Positions 18,175 to 26,635 of a stretch of DNA of 64,000 bases are shown piece after piece. The stretch spans positions 372,001 through 436,000 of the forward strand of contig NZ_JAMLJI010000002.1 in assembly GCF_023712105.1 (NCBI RefSeq). The letters run 5' to 3'. Position 1 is the first letter of the stretch; each line of letters starts with the position of its first letter. A program made the position numbers and the translations under genes. This DNA is from Larsenimonas suaedae. GTDB lineage: Bacteria; Pseudomonadota; Gammaproteobacteria; Pseudomonadales; Halomonadaceae. The notes beneath the pieces were generated by a model. That model had not been told where the DNA came from. It searched no databases and saw only the letters and a list, made by a program, of their open reading frames with translations.

Positions 18175-19098
18175 ATGGCCACTCAAATTCAGATGCGTCG
18201 CTTAGCAGCCCAACTGCTATCAGAACGAATGCGCTACCGCATTCTTTATGCCCGCCACCGGAAAAAGTGGCTGGACCTGGATACGCCCAAGCGGTTTACC
18301 GAAAAGCTTTATTGCCGCATGCAGCGCCCTCAGGAAATGTTCACCACACTCGCCGACAAGTACCTTGTACGTGAGTATGTGGCTCAAACCATTGGCGACA
18401 CGTACCTGATCCCGCTTTATGCCTGCACTCAACACGTGACCTCAGAGCTGATCGCGTCTCTGCCTGATGCCTTTGTCATGAAATCCAATCACGGGGCAGG
18501 CCAGGTCAAGATCGTGCGCGATAAACACCAGGAAGATTGGGAGGCACTGGCAACGCTTGCCAACGACTGGCTGAAAACCTCTTATTCGTCATATGAGAAA
18601 CACTACGCGCGCATTGACCCTCGCATCCTGTTCGAGAAGCTCATGCTTCGAGGCGACAACCAGCCGCCGGCGGACTACAAGATCCATGTGTTCAACGGCG
18701 AGCGCGAGCAGTATCAATTCATTCAGGTCATCGATGGCCGGTTTGACCGCCGTACCCAGAACTTCTTCATGCCTGATTGGTCACCGGCACCGTTTAACGC
18801 GTTCAGCCCGTGGCCACCCAGCACCAATCCCGAAGTCATCGGCCGCCCGGCCAATCTGGACACCATGATGACGCTGGCCAACACGCTGGCCGCCCCATTC
18901 GGGTACGCACGTATCGATGTCTATCTTCTGGATAATCGAATCTATTTCGGCGAGATCACGTTTACCCCGGCCGGAGGCAACATCACCTTCATCGATGATG
19001 CGTGGGACAAGCGACTCGGTAGCCTGTTTCCATGGCCGGACACAGCACATGCCCTCACGGCGCCCTCAAACGATGCCCTCGCGCAGATAAAGGCATAA
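18175..19098 (+). CDS. TupA-like ATP-grasp protein, copy 2
   Basis: This 307-residue paralogue of the preceding gene keeps the same blocks: LLSERMRYRILY, FTEKLYCRMQ, MKSNHGAGQVKIVRDK, PADYKIHVF and FGEITFTPAGGN. The two proteins look roughly half identical by eye, so the duplication is not recent. The 250-base spacer before it is AT-rich and no strong ribosome-binding site precedes the ATG. A shared substrate class (an amino acid or peptide ligated to a surface glycan) is an inference from the family only. Confidence 0.8.
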   Translation: MATQIQMRRLAAQLLSERMRYRILYARHRKKWLDLDTPKRFTEKLYCRMQRPQEMFTTLADKYLVREYVAQTIGDTYLIPLYACTQHVTSELIASLPDAFVMKSNHGAGQVKIVRDKHQEDWEALATLANDWLKTSYSSYEKHYARIDPRILFEKLMLRGDNQPPADYKIHVFNGEREQYQFIQVIDGRFDRRTQNFFMPDWSPAPFNAFSPWPPSTNPEVIGRPANLDTMMTLANTLAAPFGYARIDVYLLDNRIYFGEITFTPAGGNITFIDDAWDKRLGSLFPWPDTAHALTAPSNDALAQIKA

Positions 19099-19111
19099 GC
19101 GATAAAGACAC

Positions 19112-19228
19112 AAAAAAAAAGAGCCATCCGAAGGATGGCTCGATAAGGACCGTGACTAGCTTGATGAGGAGATGGACCGTACGAATCGCCCTGATTCGTG
19201 GGCCCTGCGGCGCCGTTTCCGTCACCGC
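19112..19228 (-). ncRNA. Candidate Fur-regulated small RNA, copy A (PrrF/RyhB-like)
   Basis: On the minus strand a promoter (TTGCGT, 17 bases, TATCTT) overlaps a Fur-box-like sequence, and an intrinsic terminator with nine T residues (hairpin GAGCCATCC / GGATGGCTC, 19121-19141) ends the unit about 117 nt later. No ORF with a ribosome-binding site lies inside. The middle (19141-19171) is identical to copy B, as expected for a pairing core. Size, tandem duplication and Fur control are what define the PrrF pair in pseudomonads. The 5' end is estimated from the -10 box. Confidence 0.75.
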
Positions 19229-19235
19229 AAACAAA

Positions 19236-19250
19236 AGATAACCATTCTCA
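19236..19250 (-). promoter_or_regulatory. Fur box over the promoter of small RNA copy A
   Basis: On the minus strand TGAGAATGGTTATCT matches the 15-base Fur consensus (TGATAATCATTATCA) at 11 positions. It overlaps the spacer and -10 element (19235-19240), the right place for iron-dependent repression. Confidence 0.7.
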
Positions 19251-19481
19251 TTTATTAACGCAACCATTGAGTACCAAATTGGTCCTCTTTTTTGAAAGCG
19301 AACGTAACCCTCCCCCGCGCACGCTCATAGCTCACCCACACCGTGTCGCCGCACCGCACTCGAACGACCTGATGGCGCACTCATGCAAGACGTACACGCA
19401 CCTTCAGACACGGTGGCCTATTCTCGGGTCTTGAAGATGAAAAGTGCCGCGCGTGTTCTTGATGAGTGCTTTGACGCACGC

Positions 19482-19588
19482 AAAAAAAAGAGCCATCCAG
19501 AGGATGGCTCGATAAGGACCGTGACTAGCTTGATGAGGAGGTGGATCACCCGAATCGAGTGGATCCTGCGGGGCGTTGCCGCCACCGC
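19482..19588 (-). ncRNA. Candidate Fur-regulated small RNA, copy B (PrrF/RyhB-like)
   Basis: Second copy, about 107 nt, upstream of copy A on the minus strand. It has a TTGCAT / 17 bases / TATCTT promoter and a terminator hairpin (GAGCCATCC / GGATGGCTC, 19490-19510) followed by eight T residues. The core 19510-19540 is identical to copy A; the 5' third differs by substitutions and a net nine-base deletion. The 254-base gap to copy A could allow a longer read-through transcript, as for PrrH, but copy B's terminator looks complete. Confidence 0.75.
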
Positions 19589-19595
19589 AAACAAA

Positions 19596-19610
19596 AGATA
19601 ACCATTCTCA
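19596..19610 (-). promoter_or_regulatory. Fur box over the promoter of small RNA copy B
   Basis: Identical to the copy A box (11 of 15 to consensus on the minus strand). The shared promoter block of about 30 bases is unchanged between copies although the flanks have drifted, which argues for selection on it. Confidence 0.7.
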
Positions 19611-19707
19611 TTAAAGGATGCAAGTCATTTAAGACCGATTTGGTCCTATTTTTCCTTTGCCTGGCTTTACCGCATCTAAATCGCCGCAAAGGCATACAGG
19701 TGAGCGC

Positions 19708-20730
19708 CTAGCCCGGAATCAACGACTCCGGCAGGAACTCAAGCGTACTGCCTCGCTCGAAATAGTGAACGCTGAAAAGGCGGTCCGGGTCGTGCCACAG
19801 CGCGCGGGATTCGAACCCCGCATGAGCGGCGAGCGTCTTGAAGTCCTCGTCGCTGTATTTATAGGAATTCTCGGTGTGAATGCTTTCCCCGGCATCAAAC
19901 GGGATCCGAAGCCCACCCAACGCAACGGTCTGCGCCTTGCGGCTGACAAGGTGCATTTCGATACGCTGCTCGGCCTCGTTCAAAAACGCGCGGTGCTCGA
20001 ACTGGTCCGGATCAATGTCGCTGCCAAGCTCGATCTCGTAACGGGTCAAGAGGTTGCGATTGAACGCTGCTGTCACCCCGGCGGCGTCATTATACGCCTG
20101 TTCGAGAACCTCCCTGTCCTTCATGCGATCGACACCGATCAAAAGCCCGCCCCCGGGCGGCAGCATGTTGGCAAGGTTGCTTAACAGCATACGCGCCAGC
20201 GCCGGGGTGAAATTACCGATGCTCGACCCCGGGAAGAACACCACCGGCCGACCGCCGGCATCGAGCCCGCTGGGCAGGTGCATCGGTGAGGTGAAATCGG
20301 CCCAGGCAGCGTGCACGTCAAGCCACGGGTAATCCGCCGCCAGCCGCTCGGTGCTTTGAATCAGAAAGTCGCGTGAGATATCGACGCCAAGGTAGTGCCT
20401 GGGCTTGACCGCTTCCAAAAGCGTTCGCACCTTGCGGCTCGCCCCACTGCCAAGCTCGATCAGGGTTGCGTTCTCCCCAATCACCTCGGCGATGTCACCG
20501 GCGCGGTCGGCGAGCACCTGCTCTTCGGCCCGGGTGAGGTAATACTCGGGCTGGTTGCAGATCGCATCAAACAGCTGAGACCCTCGGTAATCGTAGAAGT
20601 ACTTGGGCGAGGCCCATTTGGGGGAATCCAACAGACCGGCTATGGCGTCATCCAGAAAATCCTGTCCTATATCAAGCGTGTAATGCTGATCATGAAAACA
20701 TACGGCACTGGTCATGGGGGCCTCGCTCAT
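19708..20730 (-). CDS. egtD: L-histidine N-alpha-methyltransferase (ergothioneine synthesis)
   Basis: This 340-residue SAM-dependent enzyme trimethylates histidine to hercynine. It shows the DUF2260/EgtD pattern: YDYRGSQLFDAIC, YYLTRAEEQVL, the SAM loop ELGSGASRKVRTLLEA, GVDISRDFL, and FFPGSSIGNFTP. It follows egtB by 112 bases on the same strand, so the two probably form one unit. EgtC is not present here, which fits the short EgtB-EgtD form seen in many proteobacteria; the sulfoxide lyase EgtE would have to be elsewhere. Confidence 0.93.
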   Translation of the reverse strand: MSEAPMTSAVCFHDQHYTLDIGQDFLDDAIAGLLDSPKWASPKYFYDYRGSQLFDAICNQPEYYLTRAEEQVLADRAGDIAEVIGENATLIELGSGASRKVRTLLEAVKPRHYLGVDISRDFLIQSTERLAADYPWLDVHAAWADFTSPMHLPSGLDAGGRPVVFFPGSSIGNFTPALARMLLSNLANMLPPGGGLLIGVDRMKDREVLEQAYNDAAGVTAAFNRNLLTRYEIELGSDIDPDQFEHRAFLNEAEQRIEMHLVSRKAQTVALGGLRIPFDAGESIHTENSYKYSDEDFKTLAAHAGFESRALWHDPDRLFSVHYFERGSTLEFLPESLIPG

Positions 20731-20842
20731 GGGTTGTCGTCATTACGTCACGGGGTCAAGCTCGTAATTGCACTCTCGCGTTTGTCCTAGCGCTCGTTTT
20801 TATCGTGTCATGGGGCGCATCATCACCCCGACCTTCATAACC

Positions 20843-22141
20843 TCATGCGTCTCGGGCAAGCCTTACGCCGGTAAACGGCCAGCGCGCTGATGTGGGAAAG
20901 AAGTTGCGATAGCTTGCGCGAATGTGGCCTTCAGGGGTCGCACAGCAGCCACCGCGCAGCACCATCTGGTTGGCCATGAACTTTCCGTTGTACTCACCAA
21001 GCGTTCCCGGCAGCGGAGTGAAGCCCGGGTATGGACGAAACGCGCTGCCCGTCCACTCCCACACGCCACCAAAGAGCTGACTGAAGGTGCCGTTTATCGG
21101 CTGCGCCCTGGGCTGATAATGACCGGCGTCCATGAACTGGCCATTAACCGGCTCATCCTGCGCCGCGATCTCCCATTCGGCCTCGGTCGGCAGACGACAC
21201 CCCGCCCAGCGGGCGTAGGCATCAGCCTCGAAGAAACTGATGTGGCACACCGGCGCCTCCGGGTCGACCGGCGTCAAGCCGCCAAGCGTCATGTGATGCC
21301 ACCGGCCGTCGCGACAGACCCAGTAAAGCGGCGCGTGCTGCGGCTGCTGATCGAGGCCGTGAAACCCTTCCGTCAACCAGAGTTCGGTGCGCTGATAGCC
21401 GCCATCGGCCATGAATGCCATGTACTCGGCGTTGGTGACCGGACGATTGGCAAGCTCAAAGCCGTGCTGATAGACACGGTGGCGCGGGGTTTCACAGTCG
21501 AAGGTGAATCCATCACCGGGCATGCGGCCAATCTGACGCACGCCTTCGGGAAAGCGGACCCACTCAAGCGCGGGCGCTGGCACGCGTGATGCCGGCGCCG
21601 CATTCGGGGCGTAGACCGGGTGCAATGGGTTCTGGGCAAGTATGTGCTTGATGTCCATGACCAGAAGCTCCTGATGCTGCTGCTCATGGTGAAGCCCAAG
21701 CTCCAGACGCGTCAGCAACTCATCGAGTTGCTCCGGTGGCGGCGCGCTCAAAAGCCGGGTCATGGCCTCGTCAACATGGGCTCGAAACCGCTGCACGTCC
21801 TCCACGCTCGGGCGCGACATCAGCCCCCGTTTTGGCCGTGGAAACGGCTCACCGTGGGTTTCGTAATAGGAATTGAACAGATAATCGAAGGCAGGATCGA
21901 GCGGGGTGTAACCGGAAAGATAGGGCTTCAGGAGGAAGGCTTCGAAAAACCAGCTGACGTGGGCCAGATGCCATTTCGGTGGGCTTACGTCCGGCATGCT
22001 TTGAATCACGTAATCTTCATGCTCAAGCGGCTCACAGAGCGCCTCCGTGGTTGCCCGAACGTGTTGATACCGAGCAAGCCAGGGCTTCGAGCGCGCCTGC
22101 GCCTCACTTGAGGTCGGCCGAGTCGAACCGAGGTGTTCCAT
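20843..22141 (-). CDS. egtB: Ergothioneine biosynthesis sulfoxide synthase
   Basis: This 432-residue non-haem iron enzyme joins hercynine to a thiol (cysteine or gamma-glutamylcysteine) with oxygen. The N-terminal DinB-like half shows PPKWHLAHVSWFFE and HHEQQHQE, giving the three-histidine iron site. The C-terminal half is a formylglycine-generating/sulfatase-modifying fold with GGVWEWTGSAF and TGVRLARD. With egtD it gives the window an ergothioneine (antioxidant thiol) capacity, reasonable for a salt- and oxidant-exposed organism. Confidence 0.93.
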   Translation of the reverse strand: MEHLGSTRPTSSEAQARSKPWLARYQHVRATTEALCEPLEHEDYVIQSMPDVSPPKWHLAHVSWFFEAFLLKPYLSGYTPLDPAFDYLFNSYYETHGEPFPRPKRGLMSRPSVEDVQRFRAHVDEAMTRLLSAPPPEQLDELLTRLELGLHHEQQHQELLVMDIKHILAQNPLHPVYAPNAAPASRVPAPALEWVRFPEGVRQIGRMPGDGFTFDCETPRHRVYQHGFELANRPVTNAEYMAFMADGGYQRTELWLTEGFHGLDQQPQHAPLYWVCRDGRWHHMTLGGLTPVDPEAPVCHISFFEADAYARWAGCRLPTEAEWEIAAQDEPVNGQFMDAGHYQPRAQPINGTFSQLFGGVWEWTGSAFRPYPGFTPLPGTLGEYNGKFMANQMVLRGGCCATPEGHIRASYRNFFPTSARWPFTGVRLARDA

Positions 22142-22303
22142 CGTGGTCTCCCATCCGGGTTCGTACCGTTGATGTATGCGTAATTTTCAGCGTAGCAAGC
22201 TGCCTTTCCATTGCACGTAGCAATTCGTAACCCGGTGCATGGCTATCGGCCACACCAAACTGTGCTACCGTTGCGCGCTTATGGTCACCAACTAGATACG
22301 CTC

Positions 22304-23491
22304 ATGTCCGCGCTCCTTCGCTCCCGCCGTTTCTGGCTCATTGCCTTCATGCTCGCCGCCCTCCTGCTGCGTGCGCCGATCGTCGTGCTGGGGCCGGTAC
22401 TGGCGCCGATCATGTCCACGCTCTCGCTCAGCTCCAGCGAGGCGAGCCTTTTAACGACGCTGGTCATCCTGTGCTTCGGACTGCTCTCGCCCATTGCGCC
22501 AACGCTGGCCGGGCGCCTCGGACTCGACCGGGCACTCGCGATCGCCATGGCCGCCGTCGCCCTCGGCGGCGTGCTTAGAGGGGTCGCCCACTACGACATC
22601 ATGCTGATCGGCACGCTTCTAGTCGGGTTCGGTATTGCCTGCGCGAACGTGTTCATGCCGAGCGTGGTCAAGCGCGACCGCCCTGACCGACTGGGCCAGA
22701 CCATGGGGCTCTATACGATGGTGATGGGGGTCGGCGCGACGCTTGCCTCGGGCCTTGCCGTCTCTACCATGGAGCTTGCCGGCAGCTGGTCGGCGCCGAT
22801 CTGGCTGTGGGCCGTGATCGCCGTTGTACCGGCGATGCTCTGGGGCATTCGAAGCACCCACGCCGGCAAACGCCCGAGCACAACCGAGGCCACCACCATC
22901 CGGGCGATGATGGGGAGTCGAGTCGCGTGGATGTTGACGCTGTTTCTCGGGGTGCAATCGTTTAGCTTCTACACCTTTCAAACCTGGCTGCCGACCCTTG
23001 CAACCGAGGGGGGCGTGAGTCATGACATGGCCGGCTGGATGCTGGCGACCGCCAACCTGATCTCGATGCCGGTCAGCTACCTTGTTGCCCGCATCGCGGC
23101 GCGGTGCGAGCGTCACAGTGCGCTGGCATTCACACTAACCAGTATCATCGGTGTGGCACTTGTTGGTCTGATGTGGTCTCCCTCGACGCTGCCGCTCTTT
23201 TGGGCGCTGTGTCTCGGGGCGGGTCAGGGGGGGTGCTTTACGCTTGCGCTGACGCTGATCGTCCTGCGCTCGCAAAGTTCGGCCGATGCCTCGGCGCTCT
23301 CCGGCATGTCACAAAGCATCGGGTATCTGATGGCCGCCAGCGGTCCGCTGGTGTTCGGTGCCTTCAAGGAGGCCACCGGTGACTGGCAGGCCTCGCTGGT
23401 CATGATGATGATCCTGCTGGGCTTTCAGGTCGTGTTCGGCGTATTGATCGGTCGCCCGACCAAGATCCAGCTGCGCTCGCGCGTGCGCTGA
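22304..23491 (+). CDS. MFS transporter (CynX/NimT family)
   Basis: This 395-residue protein has about 12 membrane segments. The RAPIVVLGPVLAPI opening and LGLDRALAIAMA loop resemble the CynX/NimT group of small-anion or drug transporters. Start 22304 is taken because the homologous part begins MSALLRSRRFWL; the frame upstream to 22211 reads through the divergent promoter with egtB. Substrate is unknown. Divergence from egtB does not establish a link to ergothioneine. Confidence 0.85.
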   Translation: MSALLRSRRFWLIAFMLAALLLRAPIVVLGPVLAPIMSTLSLSSSEASLLTTLVILCFGLLSPIAPTLAGRLGLDRALAIAMAAVALGGVLRGVAHYDIMLIGTLLVGFGIACANVFMPSVVKRDRPDRLGQTMGLYTMVMGVGATLASGLAVSTMELAGSWSAPIWLWAVIAVVPAMLWGIRSTHAGKRPSTTEATTIRAMMGSRVAWMLTLFLGVQSFSFYTFQTWLPTLATEGGVSHDMAGWMLATANLISMPVSYLVARIAARCERHSALAFTLTSIIGVALVGLMWSPSTLPLFWALCLGAGQGGCFTLALTLIVLRSQSSADASALSGMSQSIGYLMAASGPLVFGAFKEATGDWQASLVMMMILLGFQVVFGVLIGRPTKIQLRSRVR

Positions 23492-23590
23492 ACGCTCAAT
23501 CTCCCCTTGGCGGTGCCGTAATAGCTTCAAAGGCCTTGTGGGGTGTAGCGCCCCGCGGGACACACCACCGCGCACTGTCGGGAGTCCATC

Positions 23591-23824
23591 ATGAACACCT
23601 TTACATACGCCACCTTTATCGGCGCCATTGTGCTGCTGCTTGGCTATCTTGTTTCCGGCGACGCCCTCGGCGCCTACGCCTTTCTCGATTGGCCCACCGC
23701 CACGCGCTGGCAGGTGATCGCGCTTTCCGGTACGGCGTTTGTCTGCTCGCTGATCACCCTTGCGCTCTCGACCAAGCGCCGCAATCTGCGAGTCCGCCAT
23801 CACCGCCACCATCAGGACCATTGA
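23591..23824 (+). CDS. Small two-helix membrane protein, function unknown
   Basis: This 77-residue protein has two clear hydrophobic helices (about residues 7-25 and 41-60) and a basic His-rich tail. GGGAG lies eight bases before the ATG. I do not recognise the family. It stands alone between the transporter and amiC, which runs the other way. Confidence 0.6.
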   Translation: MNTFTYATFIGAIVLLLGYLVSGDALGAYAFLDWPTATRWQVIALSGTAFVCSLITLALSTKRRNLRVRHHRHHQDH

Positions 23825-23855
23825 GCCGAGCGCCCGAGTCTTTCGGTTTACGCCC

Positions 23856-25226
23856 TCATGCCTGCGGTACGCTCAGCACGTCACCGGGATGAATAGGCGC
23901 CCCGCCAGAAAGATCATTGGCCTTGCGAAGCGCCGTAACGCTGGTGCCAAGTCGCGCCGCGATCACCGATAATGAGTCACCCGAGCGGACCTTGTAGCGG
24001 CCTGCGCCCGGCGGCGCCTCGTCGGGGTGGTTTTTCTGCCAGGCAAGCAAGGTGCCCATCGGCGGCAACGAGGTGAAGTGATGCTCGAGCCCGAGCCCAA
24101 TGGCCCGGCCCATCTTGCGCTGGAACTCGGCCGAGGCCAGCCGCCGCTCTCCGGCCGGATTGGATAGAAAATCGGTCTCGACCAGAAGCGAGGGAATGTC
24201 CGGCGAGCGCAGCACCGCGAAATTGGCCTGCTCTACATCCGACTTGAACACTGGATTGACCTTCTTGACCGCCTCAAGGACATCTCCGCCGGCCACCAGC
24301 GAGTCACTGATCTTGCTCTCAAGGCTCAAATCCACCAGCGTCTGGCGAATGACCTTGCTGCGCCCCTTGAGCGAGAGCGAACTGCCATCGCCGCCCACCA
24401 TGCTCGAATGGTTTTCCTTCGCCGCCATCCAGCTTGCCATGGTTGACGTGGCGCCATGCGGAGACAGCGCAAAGACCATGGTGCCCCGTGGCCGCGTCGA
24501 GTCGACCGTGTTGGCGTGCACCGACACGAAAAAATCCGCCTTGTGCTGACGTGCGATCTCGACGCGATCTTCCAGCGGAATAAAGGTGTCGCCGGTTCGG
24601 GTCAGAAACGCGTGGAACCCGCGGCGCTGATTCAACGTGGCAACGATGTGGCGAGAAATCGCGAGCACTACCGTTTTTTCCTGAACGCCATCCGCCCCGT
24701 GTGCCCCCGGGTCGTGGCCGCCATGGCCCGGGTCGATCGCAATGATGACGTCGCGGGTACCTTCACCGCGTGCGCGCTTGGCAACGGTTCGAGATTTGCC
24801 CTGACGCTCGGCGATGGCCTCGATCGGGTCGGACGAGGTCATGGTGATGCGGGTGGTCTGATGCCCGCCGGCCCGCTCGGTGGAAAGCTCTGGCGTGCCC
24901 GGGGTCGAGCGAAGATCGAACACCAGCCGAAGGTCGGTCCCCTTGCGCACCCCTGAGCGCATGTTCTTGATGACGGTGCCGTCAAACTGCTCGGCCGGAA
25001 CCGTGCTTCCACCCAGGCTCGTCCCGGGAAGATCCACCACCAACCGCGCGGGGTTACTCAGGGTAAACATCGACGGCTTGATCGTCTCGTTGGTGGTGAT
25101 ATCGATGGCAGTTGATCCGCTGCCATGTTCGATATCGATGCCCGATACCTGCCCTGCCAACGCCGACCCCGCCACCATAACCAACGAGACCAACGCTCCG
25201 ATCACTGCCTGTTTTACGTTCAACAT
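23856..25226 (-). CDS. amiC: N-acetylmuramoyl-L-alanine amidase with AMIN and LysM domains
   Basis: This 456-residue exported protein has a signal peptide (residues 1-24), an AMIN domain (~28-130), an Amidase_3 zinc hydrolase domain (~165-390, with AIDPGHGGHDPGA, VSVHAN and the catalytic LLVETDFLSN) and a C-terminal LysM domain (~408-454). It cleaves septal peptidoglycan during cell separation and would be activated by an EnvC/NlpD-type partner. AmiB is an alternative name, since the LysM tail is found in that branch in some gammaproteobacteria. Confidence 0.9.
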   Translation of the reverse strand: MLNVKQAVIGALVSLVMVAGSALAGQVSGIDIEHGSGSTAIDITTNETIKPSMFTLSNPARLVVDLPGTSLGGSTVPAEQFDGTVIKNMRSGVRKGTDLRLVFDLRSTPGTPELSTERAGGHQTTRITMTSSDPIEAIAERQGKSRTVAKRARGEGTRDVIIAIDPGHGGHDPGAHGADGVQEKTVVLAISRHIVATLNQRRGFHAFLTRTGDTFIPLEDRVEIARQHKADFFVSVHANTVDSTRPRGTMVFALSPHGATSTMASWMAAKENHSSMVGGDGSSLSLKGRSKVIRQTLVDLSLESKISDSLVAGGDVLEAVKKVNPVFKSDVEQANFAVLRSPDIPSLLVETDFLSNPAGERRLASAEFQRKMGRAIGLGLEHHFTSLPPMGTLLAWQKNHPDEAPPGAGRYKVRSGDSLSVIAARLGTSVTALRKANDLSGGAPIHPGDVLSVPQA

Positions 25227-25560
25227 ATCACTAGCTTTCTATTTATCTGCTTGGACTACACAAAAGCGGCGACGGTAACACTCTCCCTGCGACCTCGCCT
25301 ACGGCCTTTCTGTCAGCAATTCTGACCAGACTGTCAGTCCATGTTGCGTTAGCGCACTCCTTTGGCGTTTATTTCTCCATAAAGTTCAAGGCTCTGGCTT
25401 TCATACTGAAAGCAGGGCACCTGCGTATTCGTCCTATTTCGTCACTGCGGCATCGATCAGTGCCACGACGTAGCGGCTATGCACGGTGGATTGGTGGATT
25501 CTTGAGCCACGGGTTAATTCAAGACGCAAACCACGCCGGCCGGTGAGTTAACGAGGCGGG
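25227..25560. other. Non-coding spacer upstream of amiC
   Basis: About 330 bases holding the amiC promoter on the minus strand and nothing else I can identify. No ORF here has both a ribosome-binding site and protein-like composition. Confidence 0.4.
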
Positions 25561-25713
25561 ATGATCCCTGAGCGCACCCCGGTCGATCACCCCTGGCGCC
25601 GAATGCCCAACCACGCGATAACCTCGCACATTTCCGACACGTCACTGTCGGCGCAGACCCGCTACGGCGCAGGCACCCTGGCCGGCGCCGGGGCCAACGC
25701 CTATCAGCGCTGA
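25561..25713 (+). CDS. Possible 50-residue protein or gene remnant
   Basis: A short frame [19 protein letters not shown]... ends in a Gly/Ala-rich tail ([15 protein letters not shown]). An intrinsic terminator follows 20 bases later on the same strand, which suggests the region is transcribed. GAGGCGGG directly abuts the ATG, too close for a normal site. It could be the 3' remnant of a longer lost gene. I do not recognise it. Confidence 0.3.
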   Translation: MIPERTPVDHPWRRMPNHAITSHISDTSLSAQTRYGAGTLAGAGANAYQR

Positions 25714-25732
25714 GAGACATCAACGCTTTACC

Positions 25733-25759
25733 AAGGCCGCGTGTTCACGCGGCCTTTTT
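25733..25759 (+). terminator. Intrinsic terminator, left copy of a repeated hairpin
   Basis: GGCCGCG / CGCGGCC stem with loop TGTTCA followed by TTTTT on the plus strand. The 20-bp hairpin is identical to that at 29882-29901 on the other side of the four-gene operon. Confidence 0.75.
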
Positions 25760-25786
25760 ATGGCAGTACTCGCATCGACCTCGGGG

Positions 25787-26635
25787 TCATACACTCGGAT
25801 GAGAGTCGCTCGTGGCAGGCGCCGGAGAGCGTGACAGGTGCCGGTCGATCTCGGGCAGCGACTTGGCAATCCCCCGGTCAACAAGCGTGGGGAACAGGCT
25901 GTTGATCAGACAGAACAGACGCTCCTTGGTCCCCAGTGTCCTGCGGCGCTCGCCGCGCTCGAGCTGGGTGACAATCGCTTGAGCGACGCGCTCGGGGCTG
26001 TCGGCTGTATTGCCGAGTGCCTCGTTCATCGCCTTCGCCGTGGGCCCGTTCATGGCCGTGCTCGTGGTGCGCGGTGCCAAATACTGAACGCGTATCGCCG
26101 AGGGCGGAAACTCCCGGGAAAGCGCCTCGGCAAAGCCTTTCAGACCGGCCTTGCTGGCCCCATAGGCGGCGTAGCCGGGGTGGCCGATATGACCAAGCAC
26201 CGAGCCGACAAACAGAAGCTGCGCTCGAGGCTGCTCAAGTAGCAGCGGCAACAGGGCGTGGGTCAGAAGCAGAGTGGCTGTCAGGTTGGTGGTCACCAGC
26301 CGTGAAATCTCCTCGGGCGCGGCCTCTTGAAACCACCCCAGCGCATTGATTCCCGCCAGATGAACCACCGTCGACGGGCGCTGATCGTAAGGTGCGCGGT
26401 ACAGCCGGTCGATCAGGCGCGCCCGCCCGGCCTCGGTGGCCAGATCGAGATCGCCGACACGGTGATGGTTTATGCCGTGACGGCCAAGCTCACTGGCAAG
26501 GGCCGCCAGCCTGCGGCTGTCACGCCCGACCAGCCACAGTGTCGCGCCTTCAGCGTCGAGCTGTCGGGCAAGCGCCGCCCCGATGCCGCCGGTTGCCCCG
26601 GTAAGCAGAACGCAGCGATTAGAAAACGAGGTCAT
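25787..26635 (-). CDS. SDR-family oxidoreductase, last gene of the four-gene operon
   Basis: This 282-residue Rossmann-fold enzyme has the NAD(P) loop GATGGIGAALA, active-site Ser in FVGSVLG and the YGASK catalytic Tyr-Lys pair, so it should be an active short-chain dehydrogenase/reductase. The ~50-residue C-terminal extension resembles membrane-associated SDRs acting on lipids. ATG 26635 follows GGAGT and overlaps the diiron enzyme's stop by 17 bases; the frame upstream is a shadow. Context suggests it reduces or oxidises a product made by the three preceding enzymes. Confidence 0.85.
   Translation of the reverse strand: MTSFSNRCVLLTGATGGIGAALARQLDAEGATLWLVGRDSRRLAALASELGRHGINHHRVGDLDLATEAGRARLIDRLYRAPYDQRPSTVVHLAGINALGWFQEAAPEEISRLVTTNLTATLLLTHALLPLLLEQPRAQLLFVGSVLGHIGHPGYAAYGASKAGLKGFAEALSREFPPSAIRVQYLAPRTTSTAMNGPTAKAMNEALGNTADSPERVAQAIVTQLERGERRRTLGTKERLFCLINSLFPTLVDRGIAKSLPEIDRHLSRSPAPATSDSHPSV

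Larger units (their letters stand above)
19112..19656. repeat. Tandem direct duplication of a ~180-bp unit
   Basis: Units at 19112-19292 and 19482-19656 share the terminator, a 31-base core, a 30-base promoter/Fur block and a further TTGGTCCT plus T-run element at the distal end (near 19280 and 19644). The ~190 bases between them (19293-19481) show no gene. Confidence 0.85.
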
